Counted from the stretch's first letter, positions 1-10,005 are shown. The stretch is 64,000 nt of DNA from Bacteroidaceae bacterium (GCA_017547385.1 JAFYPU010000006.1:124001-188000); one strand, 5' to 3'. Made by a program: numbers and translations. The notes: generated by a model not told the origin, from the sequence alone.

Positions 1-911
1 CCCACGGTCCAGTCGAATTGCAGAATGGCTTCACCGCGCAGCCCCATGGGACTCTTGCCCCGAAAGCGTGGGTGCGGAAAGCGCGGCACGTGCACATCGT
101 TGGTGCAGAGATACATGAAAAATGGGCGGTCGGCGTGTTGCTCCATGAAACGTGTGGCATGAGCTACAAGACTGTCGGCCAAATTTTCGTCCTGCCATAG
201 GGCGCGACCGCCGCCTCGCATATAGCCAATCCGGCCAATGCCGTTGACAATGCTCTGGTCGTGGCCGTGCGATGAGCGCAGGTTGTACAGCAGTTCGGGA
301 TGCGTGCGGCCGGTGGGTTCGCCCTCGAAGTTTTTCCGATAACTCACTTCAATGGGTGCGGAGGGGTCATGGTTCACCACACGTCCGTTCTCCATCCACA
401 CGCAGGGCACGCGGTCGGCCGTGGCAGCCATAATATAACTATGGTCAAAGCCGATGTCGGCCGGCGTAAGGTCGAGCCGTGCGTTCCAATCCTGTTCGCC
501 GGTGCGACTGCCCAATCCGAGGTGCCATTTGCCAAAGGCGGCTGTGGCATAACCGGCTTGGCGAAATACGTCGGCCAGGGTGAATTGTTCGGGCTTGATG
601 ATGAGGGCTGCGTTGCCGGCGGCCACATCGGTGCCGCTGCGACGGAAGCAATACTCGCCCGTGAGCAGCGAATAGCGAGAGGGGGTGCTGGTGGCGGCCA
701 CGGCATGGGCATCGGTGAAGCGCACACCGGCGGCAGCCACACTGTCGGTGTGAGGAGTGGCGATGCGCGTGGCACCATAGCACGACAGGTCGCCGAAACC
801 CAAATCATCGGCCAAGAGCAGTATGACATTGGGACGCGAACCGGCATCTTGCGCTGCTGCAAGTGCTGATGTGCCGGCCAGAGAAACGAAAAGGAGGGCA
901 GAATTGTTCAT
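1..911 (-). CDS. Sulfatase, serine type (3' end outside window)
   Basis: This is the N-terminal 303 residues of an exported arylsulfatase-family enzyme that hydrolyses sulfate esters, probably on host or dietary glycans. It starts at the ATG ending at 911 with a signal peptide, followed by a metal-binding Asp-Asp pair (LLLADDLGFGD, D35/D36) and the sulfatase signature S-T-P-S-R at residues 75-79. The usual active-site Cys is Ser75 here, so formylglycine would have to be made by an anaerobic sulfatase-maturating enzyme, as known for this class. A GKWHLG motif lies further on. The C-terminal part is cut off by the window edge. A -7-like TACCTTTG lies just upstream (934-941, minus). The family call is firm; the substrate is unknown. 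Confidence 0.92.
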   Translation of the reverse strand, partial: MNNSALLFVSLAGTSALAAAQDAGSRPNVILLLADDLGFGDLSCYGATRIATPHTDSVAAAGVRFTDAHAVAATSTPSRYSLLTGEYCFRRSGTDVAAGNAALIIKPEQFTLADVFRQAGYATAAFGKWHLGLGSRTGEQDWNARLDLTPADIGFDHSYIMAATADRVPCVWMENGRVVNHDPSAPIEVSYRKNFEGEPTGRTHPELLYNLRSSHGHDQSIVNGIGRIGYMRGGGRALWQDENLADSLVAHATRFMEQHADRPFFMYLCTNDVHVPRFPHPRFRGKSPMGLRGEAILQFDWTV

Positions 912-1003
912 AAGCGAGGCGAAAGGTGTCGGACAAAGGTAAGAAAAACGCAGTTTCATTGAGGTGTTTTCTCAAAGGGTTTTGCGTTTTTCATTCTTGG
1001 GTG

Positions 1004-1047
1004 GGAAAAACAAAAATCCCATTGCCCGTATTCGAGCAATGGGATTT
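1004..1047 (-). terminator. Intrinsic terminator of pnp
   Basis: A perfect 12-bp stem (1014-1025 with 1036-1047, arm AAATCCCATTGC) is followed on the minus strand by a T-rich run (TTTTTGTTTTTCCC). It lies 49 bp past the pnp stop codon. Confidence 0.85.
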
Positions 1048-1095
1048 GGTTATTCAATAATTACAGATAATGATTGCGGATGCAATGTGCAAGCA

Positions 1096-3306
1096 TTAAC
1101 CACGGTTGGGGCGATGTCCGCCTCCCTCTCCGCCTTCGCGGCGAGGACGACGTGCGGGACGTTCTTCCCATCCTTCGGGTTTTTCTTCAAGCACGCGGTG
1201 GCTCAGACGGAACTTGCCGGTCTTCTCGTCGATTTCCAACAATTTCACGCTGATCTTGTCGCCTTCTTTAAGCCCTGCCTCTTCCACGCTTTCGAGTCTG
1301 CGCCAAGCAATCTCGCTGATGTGAAGCAGTCCTTCCTTGCCCGGCATAAATTCAACGAAGCAGCCATAAGGCATGATGCTGACAACTTTTGCTTCGTAGG
1401 TTTCGCCCACTTCGGGAATGGCCACGATGGCACGAATCTTGGCAATGGCAGCATCGATGCTCGCTTTGTCGGGACCGGAAACCTGAATCTTGCCCACGCC
1501 GTCTTCTTCGTCGATGGTGATGGTCGCACCTGTTTCTTCCTGCATGCCTTGGATGATTTTTCCGCCGGGGCCGATAACTGCGCCGATGAATTCCTTGGGA
1601 ATTTCGAAGGCTTCGATGCGGGGCACGTGGGGCTTGAAGTCTTCGCGCGGTGCGCTCATGGTCTTCATCATCTCGCCCAGAATGTGCTCACGGCCGGCTT
1701 TGGCTTGTGCGAGTGCCTTTTCCAGAATTTCGTATGAGAGTCCGTCGCACTTGATGTCCATCTGAGTGGCGGTAAGTCCCTTGAGTGTACCTGTGGTCTT
1801 GAAGTCCATATCGCCGAGGTGGTCTTCGTCGCCGAGGATGTCGGAGAGAACGGCGTACTTGTCCTCACCGGGATTTTTGATGAGGCCCATGGCGATACCG
1901 CTGACGGGTGCCTGCATCGGAACACCGGCATCCATGAGTGCCAATGTGCCGGCGCAAACGGTGGCCATCGAGCTTGAACCGTTTGATTCGAGGATGTCGC
2001 TCACAATGCGTACGGTGTAGGGGAAGTCGGCAGGGATTTGGCCTTTCAAGCCGCGCCATGCCAAGTGGCCGTGTCCGATTTCGCGACGGCCGACACCACG
2101 CTGGGGACGTGCCTCACCTGTGGAGAAAGGCGGGAAGTTGTAGTGGAGCAAGAATTTCATGTAGCTCTTGTCGAGCACATCGTCCACCAATTTTTCGTCG
2201 AGCTTTGTGCCGAGTGTGCAAGTGGAGAGCGATTGTGTTTCGCCGCGTGTGAAGATGCTGGAACCGTGAGGACCGGGCAGCGGATCCACTTCGCACCAAA
2301 TGGGACGGATGTCTGTGGTCTGGCGACCGTCAAGGCGAACTCCTTCGTCGAGGATGCAGCGACGCATGGCATCTTTTTCAACATCGTGATAGTAGCGGTC
2401 AACGAGAGCGTTCTTTTCTTCGAGTTCTTCAGCGGTGAGTTCGGCATGTGCTGCGGCGTATGCTTCTTTGAAGTTCTCACGCACGGCTTCGAATGCTTCG
2501 GCGCGAGCGTGCTTCTCCAAGGCTTGCTTTGTGATGTCGTAGCAGGCTTGATAGCAGTCGGCTTTCACCTGTTCGCGCAGTGCTTCGTCGTTCACTTCGT
2601 GGCAGTATTCGCGCTTCACGTCGGTGCCGAGTTCCTTCATGAGTTCTTTCTGAAGTTGGCACATGGGCTTGATGGCTTCGTGAGCAGCCTTGAGGGCTTC
2701 GAGGAGGGCACTTTCGGGCACTTCCTTCATTTCGCCTTCCACCATCATGATGTTCTCTTCTGTGGCACCTACCATCAGATCCATGTCGGCGGCTTCGAGC
2801 TGTTCGAACGTGGGGTTGATGACATACTCGCCATTGATGCGTGCAACGCGCACCTCGGAGATGGGGCCGTCGAAGGGGATGTCGGAGCAGGCCAATGCGG
2901 CACTGGCAGCGAAACCTGCGAGGGCGTCGGGCATGTCAACACCGTCGGCTGAGAAGAGTGTGATGTTGACAAACACTTCTGCATGGTAGTCGCTCGGGAA
3001 GAGGGGACGCAGGGCGCGGTCAACGAGGCGCGAAGTCAGGATTTCGTAGTCGGAAGCACGGCCTTCACGCTTGGTAAATCCGCCGGGGAAGCGTCCTGCA
3101 GCGGAGTATTTTTCTTTGTAATCGCACTGGAGCGGCATGAAATCGGTGCCGGGGGCAGCGTCTTTGGCACCGCAGACGGTGGCAAGCAACATGGTGTTGT
3201 TCATGCGCAGCATCACTGCGCCGTCGGCCTGCTTGGCCAGCTTGCCGGTCTCAATGCTGATGGTACGACCATCGGGCAGGGAGACGGTTTTTGTAATCAC
3301 GTTCAT
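1096..3306 (-). CDS. pnp: Polyribonucleotide nucleotidyltransferase (PNPase)
   Basis: PNPase is a phosphorolytic 3'-5' exoribonuclease of cytoplasmic mRNA decay. At 736 residues it has the full family layout: a first RNase PH domain ([13 protein letters not shown] near residue 75), an all-alpha linker, a second RNase PH domain ([19 protein letters not shown]), a KH domain with its GxxG loop (IGPGGKIIQ near 570), an S1 domain (about 620-690), and a short basic Gly/Arg-rich tail. The start ATG follows a leader of about 43 nt from a -7 box at 3356-3363. It is monocistronic, with its own terminator at 1004-1047. Confidence 0.98.
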   Translation of the reverse strand: MNVITKTVSLPDGRTISIETGKLAKQADGAVMLRMNNTMLLATVCGAKDAAPGTDFMPLQCDYKEKYSAAGRFPGGFTKREGRASDYEILTSRLVDRALRPLFPSDYHAEVFVNITLFSADGVDMPDALAGFAASAALACSDIPFDGPISEVRVARINGEYVINPTFEQLEAADMDLMVGATEENIMMVEGEMKEVPESALLEALKAAHEAIKPMCQLQKELMKELGTDVKREYCHEVNDEALREQVKADCYQACYDITKQALEKHARAEAFEAVRENFKEAYAAAHAELTAEELEEKNALVDRYYHDVEKDAMRRCILDEGVRLDGRQTTDIRPIWCEVDPLPGPHGSSIFTRGETQSLSTCTLGTKLDEKLVDDVLDKSYMKFLLHYNFPPFSTGEARPQRGVGRREIGHGHLAWRGLKGQIPADFPYTVRIVSDILESNGSSSMATVCAGTLALMDAGVPMQAPVSGIAMGLIKNPGEDKYAVLSDILGDEDHLGDMDFKTTGTLKGLTATQMDIKCDGLSYEILEKALAQAKAGREHILGEMMKTMSAPREDFKPHVPRIEAFEIPKEFIGAVIGPGGKIIQGMQEETGATITIDEEDGVGKIQVSGPDKASIDAAIAKIRAIVAIPEVGETYEAKVVSIMPYGCFVEFMPGKEGLLHISEIAWRRLESVEEAGLKEGDKISVKLLEIDEKTGKFRLSHRVLEEKPEGWEERPARRPRREGGEGGGHRPNRG

Positions 3307-3355
3307 CTGATGTGTGTTTTCTTTATAAAAAATTCAAAATACGACTTAATTCGCG

Positions 3356-3363
3356 CAAAGTTA
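3356..3363 (-). promoter_or_regulatory. -7 element of the pnp promoter
   Basis: TAACTTTG on the minus strand fits the Bacteroidetes TAnnTTTG consensus and lies 50 bp upstream of the pnp start. No clear -33 TTTG is seen at the usual distance. Confidence 0.5.
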
Positions 3364-3515
3364 ATGATTTATTTTTACTAATGCGGTCTGCCGACTTTTT
3401 TTTGCACAAAGTGGGCTTTGTTGTGGCTTGTGCAGAGGGGCAGACGGCTTTGCGAAGCATGGGTGTGAGGTGTGTGGAGCGCTTACGTTTTGCTCCGAAA
3501 ACGGGGGTTGGGAGA

Positions 3516-3588
3516 GCAAAAATTTACGCGGCGTTTAGAAATTTCTACAAGCACTGCAGAAATTTCTAAACGCCGCGTAGATTTTTGC
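3516..3588. repeat. 73-bp three-core 21-bp-module element (copy 1)
   Basis: Three 11-bp cores (ACGCGGCGTTT at 3526, ACAAGCACTGC at 3547, AAACGCCGCGT at 3568) alternate with four 10-bp A/T-rich linkers such as AGAAATTTCT. Core 1 is the exact reverse complement of core 3, so the element can fold into one long hairpin with core 2 in the loop. It lies between the nuclease gene's 3' end and the pnp promoter. Confidence 0.9.
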
Positions 3589-3631
3589 GGAAAGCCTTGC
3601 GTGTTGCAGGGTGGCTGTTCCGGCTATGATT

Positions 3632-4555
3632 TTATTGGATGCCCCACGCTGAGGGTGAGCATTGTTGTTCGACGGGTGCTTCGACGATGTTGGGCAGGTT
3701 GTGGAAGAAGTCGATGCCCGTTTTCTCCTCCAGTTCATCCACACTGACGGCGTGTCCGGCCATGACGGAGAGGGGGGCATAATTACCGCGGTTGTAGCCA
3801 TAGTCCTTGTGTTCCATCAGGAATGCGATGGAGGAATACACGCCGTTCTTCACCTTGAGCAGGGCCATAAAGAAGTGTTTCGGCACGGCCATGCGGTTGT
3901 TTGCCACCTTGCGGATGATTTGTCCGTCTTCGATGGTGCCGCCCTTGACCACATAGAGCGTGTCGGCAAACTTCTCGTTGCGTCCCAGGCGTTGCACTTG
4001 GTTTTCAAGCGTTACCCAGTAGTAACTGTTGAAGTTGCCTATCTGCGGGCTCATGTTGGTCATGTAGAATGTGTTGTCGTTGCCTTTCCGACTGTATAGG
4101 CGGTCTGCCGAAGCGCAGAGGTGTCCGTGGTCGTAGCCGTTGAAGGAGGCATCGTCTTCAATGTATTGCGAAGAACCGAGGCTTGACAGCAATTTTTTCA
4201 GCACGGGGTCGGCCGGATATTGCGGCTTGATGTCGTAGCTTTTGCGGCTGACGGATTTGTCGCGTGTGTTTCCGTCAAAGCGGAAAGCCACCCAGCGCGA
4301 ATGAAACTTTGAGCGGTCGTATTCCAGACAGTAAGTCATGACGGAGTCATTGCCCTCACGTGTCCAATGAGCCACGAACAGATTGCCGTCCTTGAGCTTT
4401 GGCACTTCGATGCGCGAAGTGGCGGCCGACGAGGCACTGCCCGGCACCGTGGTGTCGGTGAAGTGGAAATCGTTGTCGTCGTCTTGGCTGCAAGAGGCGG
4501 CGGTAAAAACTACCGCCGCCCATGCCAAGTGTTTGATATGTCGGATGATGGACAT
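3632..4555 (-). CDS. Secreted DNA/RNA non-specific endonuclease, lipoprotein
   Basis: A 307-residue beta-beta-alpha-metal nuclease of the NucA/EndA family, which cleaves DNA and RNA without sequence preference. An N-terminal hydrophobic segment and lipobox (TAASC, Cys22) place it on an outer-membrane surface. The catalytic motif is YDHGHLCASADR with H145 as general base, followed by the metal-site stretch TNMSPQIGNFN and W180 with LE. It is the last gene of a four-gene operon, starting 3 bp after the stop of the upstream anchor-J gene. The context suggests it degrades extracellular nucleic acid for import or phosphate scavenging (inference). Confidence 0.9.
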   Translation of the reverse strand: MSIIRHIKHLAWAAVVFTAASCSQDDDNDFHFTDTTVPGSASSAATSRIEVPKLKDGNLFVAHWTREGNDSVMTYCLEYDRSKFHSRWVAFRFDGNTRDKSVSRKSYDIKPQYPADPVLKKLLSSLGSSQYIEDDASFNGYDHGHLCASADRLYSRKGNDNTFYMTNMSPQIGNFNSYYWVTLENQVQRLGRNEKFADTLYVVKGGTIEDGQIIRKVANNRMAVPKHFFMALLKVKNGVYSSIAFLMEHKDYGYNRGNYAPLSVMAGHAVSVDELEEKTGIDFFHNLPNIVEAPVEQQCSPSAWGIQ

Positions 4556-4558
4556 GCC

Positions 4559-6226
4559 TTATTTGATGTAGAATGTTCCGGCTGCATCGCTCAGGATGAA
4601 GTCGTCGATGAGGAAGTCCTTGCCGGGATTCTTGGGATTCATCACGAGGGGACAAACCACGGTTTCGGCCTCGAGCGTGAAACTGTGCTCCACAAGCACC
4701 CATTCGTCTGCACTGATGTCGTTCACATAATCGGCATACTTGTAAGCATCACCGCCGCTGATGCTTCCGTCCACCACAATGGCGTAACCCGGGCGGCAAC
4801 TTACCACTTCGCCGGCATTGGCAGCCTTGATGTAGAACTTCATGGTGTATGTTCCGGCAGGCAAGGTGAGTTCCTTATAAGCCAAACGGGTGTTTTTGGT
4901 CTGGCCTTTCACATGAACGGAGTAGCTTCCGCTGTGAGCATTGGTGCTTTGTGAGAGTGTGGCGTTGCTGGCTGTGGAAGCAGATTTCCAGTGAATGGGT
5001 TTTCCGCCATCCCAGTTTTCAAAGTCGCCATTGAGGGCAGAGGCATCACCACTGTCTTCAGAACCTCCGGGTTCGGGGTCTGAGCCGGCTTTACCCGATT
5101 GGATGCCGAAATTCTTCACTTCCCAAGTTGAGCCGCTGGTGGCATTGGTGTTGTAGCGGAAGGCTATGCGCACCTGTTTGCCAAGGAATTCGGCCGGAAC
5201 ATCGATGGAGGCTTTGCTGAAAGTGCTCCAGTCGGAACCTTCGGTGTGGTCGCCCTTGAGCAACACCCATGTGGCTTTTGTGGGATCGTCTGCAAAATCT
5301 GCGCTGATGTAAGTCTGCTGGTTCTCGGCACCGCGGTCGTAACGCAGGATGTACTCGTAAGAAACGTTGGCCTCGCTTACGCCTTCCAGAGATATGGCGG
5401 GCGAAACGAGATAATAGGTGCCGGCAGTGGTGATGGTGCTTGCGTTGTCATAGCCGGTGGCCTTGGCGGTGCTGTAGTCGATAATCCATTCGCCGGCACC
5501 GCTTGTGGTGTAATTCTTGAAGCCTCCGAACGATGAAGCAAAGCTTTCGGTGTAGGGCAGTGTGCGCACTTCGTCTGCAGGCTCGTCGCCGCCGGGAGTG
5601 TAGTCGCCGGCACCGCGCACCATCTTGAAGTTCTTCACTTCCCAAGTGGCGGCCTTGGTAGTTGCCTTATAGCGGAGCACCACGGTTACGTTGGGTTGGC
5701 CAAGGAATTCGGCGGGCACATTGACATTGCCGCTGCTGTACCAAGTATCCCAATCGCTACCCTGAACAAGGTTGAAGGGGAGTGCCGTCCATTCAGCCTC
5801 GGCGAGTTTGCCCGGCACATAGTTGCTGCTGATGAGCAATTGGTAGTGCGACTCCATCTGGTTGGCGTTGGCATAACGCAGGATGTACTCGAAGGAAATG
5901 CAAGCGGCATCCACGTCTGTGAGGTCGGATGCGGGAGAGATGAGCCAGCTTTCGGCTTCATTATTCTCCTTGGTGCCGTCGCCGTCAGTGTCGACGTAAG
6001 AAGTTACTTGAGCACAACTGTAGCTGCAAGCCCAAGCATAGGTTCCCACAGTGTTGATGGCGGAGAAGTCGCCCAGCGATGTGGTGAAAGTTTCGTCAAA
6101 GAAGACGTTTTTGGGACCGCTGTTGTCGGCATCGTCATTGATTTCGTAGGGAGGCGGAACGTCTTCGCAAGAATGAAATGCAAAAGCCGCAAAGGCTGTA
6201 AGCAAGAGGGAAAATACTTTTTTCAT
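4559..6226 (-). CDS. Choice-of-anchor J domain lipoprotein
   Basis: A 555-residue exported lipoprotein (lipobox AFHSC near residue 20). Two similar jelly-roll-like domains follow each other: about 45-205 (FFDETFTTSLGDFSAI... ATWEVKNFKMV) and about 225-380 (YTESFASSFGGFKNY... STWEVKNFGI), both choice-of-anchor J-like. A third C-terminal beta domain (about 398-555, starting NGDFENWDGGKPIHW) resembles a carbohydrate-binding-like module. No catalytic residues are recognised. It sits third in the operon and probably acts as a surface binding or adhesion partner of the TonB receptor; the ligand is unknown. Confidence 0.8.
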   Translation of the reverse strand: MKKVFSLLLTAFAAFAFHSCEDVPPPYEINDDADNSGPKNVFFDETFTTSLGDFSAINTVGTYAWACSYSCAQVTSYVDTDGDGTKENNEAESWLISPASDLTDVDAACISFEYILRYANANQMESHYQLLISSNYVPGKLAEAEWTALPFNLVQGSDWDTWYSSGNVNVPAEFLGQPNVTVVLRYKATTKAATWEVKNFKMVRGAGDYTPGGDEPADEVRTLPYTESFASSFGGFKNYTTSGAGEWIIDYSTAKATGYDNASTITTAGTYYLVSPAISLEGVSEANVSYEYILRYDRGAENQQTYISADFADDPTKATWVLLKGDHTEGSDWSTFSKASIDVPAEFLGKQVRIAFRYNTNATSGSTWEVKNFGIQSGKAGSDPEPGGSEDSGDASALNGDFENWDGGKPIHWKSASTASNATLSQSTNAHSGSYSVHVKGQTKNTRLAYKELTLPAGTYTMKFYIKAANAGEVVSCRPGYAIVVDGSISGGDAYKYADYVNDISADEWVLVEHSFTLEAETVVCPLVMNPKNPGKDFLIDDFILSDAAGTFYIK

Positions 6227-6266
6227 TGTGGTATTTTGTTAGTTGTTGTTTGAATCTTTTAAAGGG

Positions 6267-7160
6267 TTATTCCACGGGTGCAGATATGTCGTCCACACCG
6301 CGCAACTGTATTTGCCAAGAGTCATAATAGCTGAGCAAACCTGTGTAAGCACGTTTGTCGGTGGGCATCACGGTGAAGGCCACTGCGTTCTGCGTGCTGG
6401 TACGCACGGTTACAGAGGTGGAAAGGTTGCCTTCCTTTACGGAAAGTGTGCGGTCCACACCGTAGCCTGCGTCTTGCAACTCTTCGGGTGCAAAGATGGC
6501 TTCGCCGTCAGCTTCCTTCATGGTGCCGGAAATCGTAACAAGCATCGGGTAGTTCATGTAGTTCTTGTTGGCCGATGCGCGAAGCCATTGCACATCCAAC
6601 GTCTTGGGTTGGCATTCCGGGCATGAGGGGTCGGGAGTTCCAACCAGCTCTACGTTGGTGGCACAAAGCTGAATGAGCATTGCGCCCAGGCGCAGGTTTC
6701 CGCTGGAAGTGTAGTAGGGTTGTCCGATCTTGGGCAATTTGCTGTAGCATCCCACGTAGAGATTTTTCAAGTTCACTTTGACGCGCTGACCTAGGGGGAA
6801 GTAAGGGCAGAGCCAAGTGTTCTTGATGCCAAGCACAATGGCCTGATCTGTGCCTGCGGCTTCGTCGATGTCGCGCAGCAGGATGGTTTGATAGAGATTG
6901 CCTCCGGCATCATTGGCAGCCACTACGCCTTCGATGATGAGGTCTTCCTCAATTTTTTCAAAGGCGTTTGTCTGTGTGAAAAGGGCACTCTTGTCTTCCT
7001 TGAGTTGTGCTATGGAATAGTTTGTCTCACCTATGGAAGTGGGACTGGTGATGATGAAATCGTCCGTGTTAGGCTCGTCCACGTTGTCCATACATGCAGA
7101 GAGCGGAAGTGCTGTCAGCATCACCCAGAATATGTTTTGAAATGTCTTTTTCATATACAT
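6267..7160 (-). CDS. DUF5689 (OB-fold-like) lipoprotein
   Basis: A 297-residue lipoprotein with lipobox LSAC (Cys23). It carries the DUF5689 pattern: an N-terminal SIAQLK segment, then an OB-fold-like core with IIEGVVAANDAGGNLYQTILLRD and LGQRVKVNLKNLYVG. A second Met two codons in (7154) could be the real start. It lies between the TonB receptor (22 bp upstream) and the anchor-J lipoprotein (40 bp downstream). OB-like folds and the nuclease in the operon are consistent with nucleic-acid handling at the cell surface, but this is inference; the family has no firm function known to me. Confidence 0.8.
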   Translation of the reverse strand: MYMKKTFQNIFWVMLTALPLSACMDNVDEPNTDDFIITSPTSIGETNYSIAQLKEDKSALFTQTNAFEKIEEDLIIEGVVAANDAGGNLYQTILLRDIDEAAGTDQAIVLGIKNTWLCPYFPLGQRVKVNLKNLYVGCYSKLPKIGQPYYTSSGNLRLGAMLIQLCATNVELVGTPDPSCPECQPKTLDVQWLRASANKNYMNYPMLVTISGTMKEADGEAIFAPEELQDAGYGVDRTLSVKEGNLSTSVTVRTSTQNAVAFTVMPTDKRAYTGLLSYYDSWQIQLRGVDDISAPVE

Positions 7161-7182
7161 GTTTTCTTGAAGTGCTTCGCCA

Positions 7183-9861
7183 TTAAAAGCGATAGCCTAT
7201 GTTGAGGAATGCGTTGAATGCGTATGCGTAGTAGTAGCGGTTGTTTTTTGAGAAACGGTAAGAACGTGCCACGCCGGTGTTGTAGTAGTCGTCGCGGTTC
7301 TGTTCGTATCCTCCGGTACGCATGTTGGTATTATTGGTGATGTTGTTGAGTGAAAGATTGATGGAGAGGCTGCGACCCTTCTTCAGACGGATGTATTTTC
7401 CGATAGAGGCATCGAGCATGAAGCCGCCGTCAAACTTTTCCTGCTCGGCGGTGTAAGTATCCACCACCTGGCCTTCGGGATTGAAGAGCACTCCGCCGTA
7501 TTCGTTGAGTTCGGCCTTGGAAATGTCGAAGGCGAGGTTGCCATCGGGGCCGATACCTCCGGCCACGTAGTTGCCGATAACATTGCTGAGGCGGCGGTAT
7601 TGAGAGAAGCCGACGTAGACTTTGTCGTAGTAGTTCAAGTTGGCAGAGAAGAACCAGCCGTTCACGTTATAGTCAACGCCCAGACTGACAGCGGCCAGGG
7701 GAGTTCCGCTGAGATGGATGCCGTCGGCAATGACACGAAGGGGCATTTCAGCTCCTGTTACAGGATTTTTCCATACGTTGAGTTGTTCGGTGGTTTTAGC
7801 ATCCATGCCTTCGTAGTTGAGCTGAGCGTAAGGATTGTTGATGTACTCGGCTTCGCTGAAGGTTCCAATCAACTTCACGGAGAGTGCACTAGTGATTTGA
7901 TAAACGAAAGCGGCTTCCAATCCATAGTGTTGCTTGGAGACGTCGCTCATGGTGAGGTAGGTGAAACGTTCCTCCTGGTCGTTGTAGAATGCGGTTTGTT
8001 CCACGCCATTGTCAAAGCGAGAGTAGAAACCGCTGAGCTTACCGCTGAAGTTTCCGAAACGGAAAGCATAGCTCAGTTCGGCACTGCTGATGTTTTCGAG
8101 GCGCAGGTTGTTCACAAAATTGTTCTGCATGCGAGCGGCCACAAAGGCGTTGCGTGCCAGCGGTGCGGCTGCGTCATATCCGGCTGCAAGTGTAAAGCGG
8201 TGGTTGGCGGCAGGACGATAATTGAAGATGGCTTTTCCGCCCCCGCCCAAGAAGCCTGCCTTACCGCTCTTGCCGTATGAGTTCATGGGGGCACGACCGT
8301 TGCGCATCAAGCCGTCGCGTTCGATGGTTGTGCCTTCCATGTGGCCGGCCAATGTGAGGCCGAAGCGGGCTTTGTCGTAGCGATACTGACCCCACAGACG
8401 CGCTTTGTTGACGTGGATGTTGTAGTCGTAACCGAATTTGTCGCCCTCGGAAATCATGCGGTTGGGGTTGTTGAGGTCGTTCTGCGCTTCAATGCTTCCC
8501 ATGCCGTAGTCGTTGGCGGCAAACTTGTCGATATCGGTGTAGCGTGTGCCTCCGAGGAGGTCTTCCATGGTTTTGTAGTGCATGCCTTTGGTGGTGTTGA
8601 GTTGCAGACCCAAGGCATATTTGTGCGTGTTGTTGATGCTGTGATTGAAAGTGGAGCCGAGCGAGAACACCATTTGGTCGTTGTGTCTGCGCTCTTGGTA
8701 GTAGAGTGCCTCGCCGCCTGCCAACTCACTTTGGCGGTTGATGTAATACATCTGATCCCAATTGATTTGACGATTGGCTTCGGAGGAGGTCCAATACTCA
8801 ATCAATGTGTTGTATTGCTCAAGTAGGTAAGGGTTTTCGGCCAGGTAGTCGGGATTATTCTTGTTGGGGTCCCAAACGTCGAACACGCTGCTCGGCAGAT
8901 TTTTGTAGTAGTCAGGACGCGGGTCGTAAGCATCGCCGCCCCATCCCAAAGCCGATGTGCTGTACATGCTGTACTTGAAGCCGGCCGACGTAACGAGTTT
9001 CTTGTTTTCGTCAATGTCGAAATCCCAAGTCAGGATGGCTGTCGGTTCGAAGTCGTTCACCACGCGGGCATTGCGCTTCTCCCCGTTTTGATAACCCCAG
9101 TTGGAGTTGTAATAATGAGAGTTGGCCAACCAATACACTTCCTCGGTGGCAGCCGTCTGCTGTGCGCGTTCGGTGGGCGAACCGAATGTTACGAGCGAGA
9201 GGCTGTGGCGGTCGCCGATTTTCTTTTCGGCGGCCAGGAAGTAGCTGAGTGAGTTGTAGAAAGTTCCATCAATGACACCTTCGTTGGCCCAGCGGTATCC
9301 CACGGTTCCGGCAAAGGCCCAGCCATTGTCCATGAGTCCTGTGGAGTGGGTGAACATGGCGCGTGCCAGATAGTTGCGGTTGCAGGCAGAAAGGGTCAGC
9401 TTGCTGCCTTGTGCAAAGGCTGTGGCACGTGAATTGATGCTGGTGGCACCGCCGACGGGTGCGAAAGCGAAGGTGTTGGGTTCAAAGCCCGACACGCTTT
9501 CTTTGTTGCGCGTTGCTTCGTTCATACCGCCTATCATTCCGTAACTGAATCGGCCAAGTTCGGCATCGTTCAGCAGAAGGCCGTTCATGTAAACTTGATT
9601 GTAGGCGTTGTCGTAAGCACGCACCTTGAAGCGCATGGGGCTGAACAAATAGCCTACGTCAGAGAGGTAAAGGTCGCTCTTTGAGGAAGAGATTGAAGCC
9701 ACCGTTTGGGCTGCATCGTTGTCCTCATCGAGTTGCGATTCCGTGAAGGTGAAGTCGGCGTTGTCGTCCGTCATCACGCTCACAGAGTCTGCCGGCTGTT
9801 GTGCATACAGCATGGAAGCGGCACAGCAGGCTGCGGCGATAAGTGTTACTCCTTTTTTCAT
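7183..9861 (-). CDS. TonB-dependent outer-membrane receptor
   Basis: An 892-residue outer-membrane beta-barrel receptor, first gene of the operon with the DUF5689 and anchor-J lipoproteins and the nuclease. The start was placed at the ATG of MKKGVTLIAAACC (9861), which gives a clean signal peptide; an upstream in-frame ATG would add 23 residues that look like leader. A short plug-like region (VYMNGLLLNDAELGRFSYG near residue 110) precedes the barrel, and the protein ends in aromatic YRF as expected for barrel insertion. No carboxypeptidase-like regulatory domain is present at the N-terminus. The substrate is unknown; nucleic-acid breakdown products are a context-based guess. Confidence 0.87.
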   Translation of the reverse strand: MKKGVTLIAAACCAASMLYAQQPADSVSVMTDDNADFTFTESQLDEDNDAAQTVASISSSKSDLYLSDVGYLFSPMRFKVRAYDNAYNQVYMNGLLLNDAELGRFSYGMIGGMNEATRNKESVSGFEPNTFAFAPVGGATSINSRATAFAQGSKLTLSACNRNYLARAMFTHSTGLMDNGWAFAGTVGYRWANEGVIDGTFYNSLSYFLAAEKKIGDRHSLSLVTFGSPTERAQQTAATEEVYWLANSHYYNSNWGYQNGEKRNARVVNDFEPTAILTWDFDIDENKKLVTSAGFKYSMYSTSALGWGGDAYDPRPDYYKNLPSSVFDVWDPNKNNPDYLAENPYLLEQYNTLIEYWTSSEANRQINWDQMYYINRQSELAGGEALYYQERRHNDQMVFSLGSTFNHSINNTHKYALGLQLNTTKGMHYKTMEDLLGGTRYTDIDKFAANDYGMGSIEAQNDLNNPNRMISEGDKFGYDYNIHVNKARLWGQYRYDKARFGLTLAGHMEGTTIERDGLMRNGRAPMNSYGKSGKAGFLGGGGKAIFNYRPAANHRFTLAAGYDAAAPLARNAFVAARMQNNFVNNLRLENISSAELSYAFRFGNFSGKLSGFYSRFDNGVEQTAFYNDQEERFTYLTMSDVSKQHYGLEAAFVYQITSALSVKLIGTFSEAEYINNPYAQLNYEGMDAKTTEQLNVWKNPVTGAEMPLRVIADGIHLSGTPLAAVSLGVDYNVNGWFFSANLNYYDKVYVGFSQYRRLSNVIGNYVAGGIGPDGNLAFDISKAELNEYGGVLFNPEGQVVDTYTAEQEKFDGGFMLDASIGKYIRLKKGRSLSINLSLNNITNNTNMRTGGYEQNRDDYYNTGVARSYRFSKNNRYYYAYAFNAFLNIGYRF

Positions 9862-9934
9862 GATGGTTGATGGATATTTATGTTTTCTTGTTGACTTTCT
9901 GAAAAATCCATTGTCTTTGGACCTTATCAACGGA

Positions 9935-9942
9935 CAAAGGTA
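9935..9942 (-). promoter_or_regulatory. -7-like element upstream of the TonB receptor operon
   Basis: TACCTTTG on the minus strand, 73 bp upstream of the receptor start. A CAAA (TTTG on minus) lies 25 bp further up, longer than the usual 19-21 bp spacing, so the -33 box is uncertain. Confidence 0.45.
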
Positions 9943-10005
9943 GAAAAAAATGAGCCGGAAGTAATCACAAAGCCATTAAATTCCGTGTTACTCCGGGAAA
10001 AAAGC

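Noticed and set aside
2038..2952. 304-codon plus-strand ORF
   Set aside because: It is antisense inside pnp, whose domain structure is complete.
3516..3588. Rho-independent terminator of the nuclease operon
   Set aside because: The hairpin is long and T-rich on one side, but the same 73-bp module recurs in divergent gaps and beside genes that already have their own terminators, so termination is not its general role.
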